A stretch of DNA of 64,000 nt from Oribacterium sp. KHPX15. GTDB taxonomy: Bacteria; Bacillota; Clostridia; Lachnospirales; Lachnospiraceae. The first letter of the stretch is position 1. Every line of letters begins with the position of its first letter. The stretch is from assembly GCF_900107835.1 (NCBI RefSeq), contig NZ_FNRG01000006.1, forward strand, positions 1-64,000, in the 5' to 3' direction. Both the position numbers and the translations under genes were made by a program. Shown here piece by piece: positions 63,799-64,000 of this stretch. The notes under the pieces are model-generated. The model was not told the origin of the DNA. It ran no database searches and saw only the letters and a list, made by a program, of their open reading frames with translations.

Positions 63799-64000
63799 TC
63801 TTCTCTACCTCCTTTTCTGCTGATGCCTGTCTTTTTAGTGCCTGATAATAGTTGTTTGTCTTATAAATACGGATCTTTGGGCGGATGAATGTCGCCCGGA
63901 TGAAATGTGAAATGATGACCTCAAGGGGCTGACCGTTCTTCTGGTACATGCCTATGAAAAACATTGGCATCATGACGATCATCATTCCCATGGCTGCGAA
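63752..64000 (-). CDS. PrgI-family conjugation protein, N-terminus outside the window
   Basis: The C-terminal part of a small membrane protein. The frame runs on beyond base 64000 without a start. Visible are the end of a hydrophobic helix (MGMMIVMMPMFFIGMY), GQPLEVIISHFIRATFIRPK and IRIYKTNNYYQAL, a pattern of PrgI proteins that precede VirB4. The last part is a short coiled coil. It is partial only because of the window edge. Confidence 0.82.
   Translation of the reverse strand, partial: FAAMGMMIVMMPMFFIGMYQKNGQPLEVIISHFIRATFIRPKIRIYKTNNYYQALKRQASAEKEVEKIVRKYHRVSSPADIS

Noticed and set aside
1-64000. tRNA or rRNA genes and riboswitches
   Set aside because: No cloverleaf, rRNA-like stretch or known riboswitch core was recognised by reading both strands, though short elements could be missed without a covariance search.

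Overview
The window reads as part of a Firmicutes chromosome, most likely Lachnospiraceae. It has moderately low GC, AGGAGG-type ribosome binding sites, a Tn1549-like conjugation module, and many protein families typical of gut or rumen clostridia. Nearly every gene is on the minus strand, so transcription runs from high to low coordinates. I see no rRNA, tRNA or CRISPR array. Family names come from recognition of the translated sequences; no database search was run.

Layout, low to high coordinates. (1) 1-2816: an IS21-family element (istA, istB, a small accessory ORF, repeated ends). Its right end supplies the stop codon of the neighbouring SLOG-like gene and probably truncates it. (2) 2.8-18.6 kb: an accessory cassette rich in RNA-end and nucleotide chemistry: two SLOG-like proteins, a degenerate DnaA/AAA-like protein, a soluble FtsH-like ATPase-peptidase, the RNA 2'-phosphotransferase KptA, a DUF2779 nuclease-like protein, a WYL regulator, a CbbX-like AAA+ ATPase, a cREC receiver-like protein, a pentapeptide-repeat/DUF5758 protein, a HAD phosphatase of the RNA-repair type, a NADAR-family remnant and several unknowns. 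Seven copies of a palindrome, GATGTGC-N8-GCACATC, sit exactly 8 nt upstream of a -10 box in front of these transcription units, giving eight promoters. One copy drives two divergent genes. This looks like a single local regulon, and the WYL protein, encoded in one of the controlled operons, is the best candidate regulator. (3) 18.6-26.3 kb: mixed small genes (secreted and membrane proteins, VanZ-like, a nonsense-mutated XRE regulator, UDG-like, YccF, HNH, a gene with a probable LexA box, a DUF2325-like protein). (4) 26.3-36.8 kb: two Upf1-like SF1 helicases, one with a DUF2726 nuclease and one with a PLD-like tail, a UvrD/HelD-like helicase, a GmrSD-type DUF262/DUF1524 protein and a frameshifted DUF4406 gene. 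(5) 36.8-53.8 kb: a complete type 1 BREX operon (HTH, brxA, brxB, brxC, pglX, pglZ, brxL), followed by a 1.2 kaa protein with possible TPR, GreA-C-like and PIN-like parts. (6) 53.8-64 kb: a conjugation module (candidate oriT, relaxase, MobC, RadC/ArdC anti-restriction fusion, DUF4366, DUF4315, NlpC/P60, VirB4, PrgI) that runs off the right edge.

Together the genes look like an integrative conjugative element carrying a defence island. The conjugation genes bring an anti-restriction protein. BREX, GmrSD-like and helicase modules act on foreign DNA. The palindrome-controlled cassette looks like an RNA-damage or nucleotide-signal response that I do not recognise as a described system.
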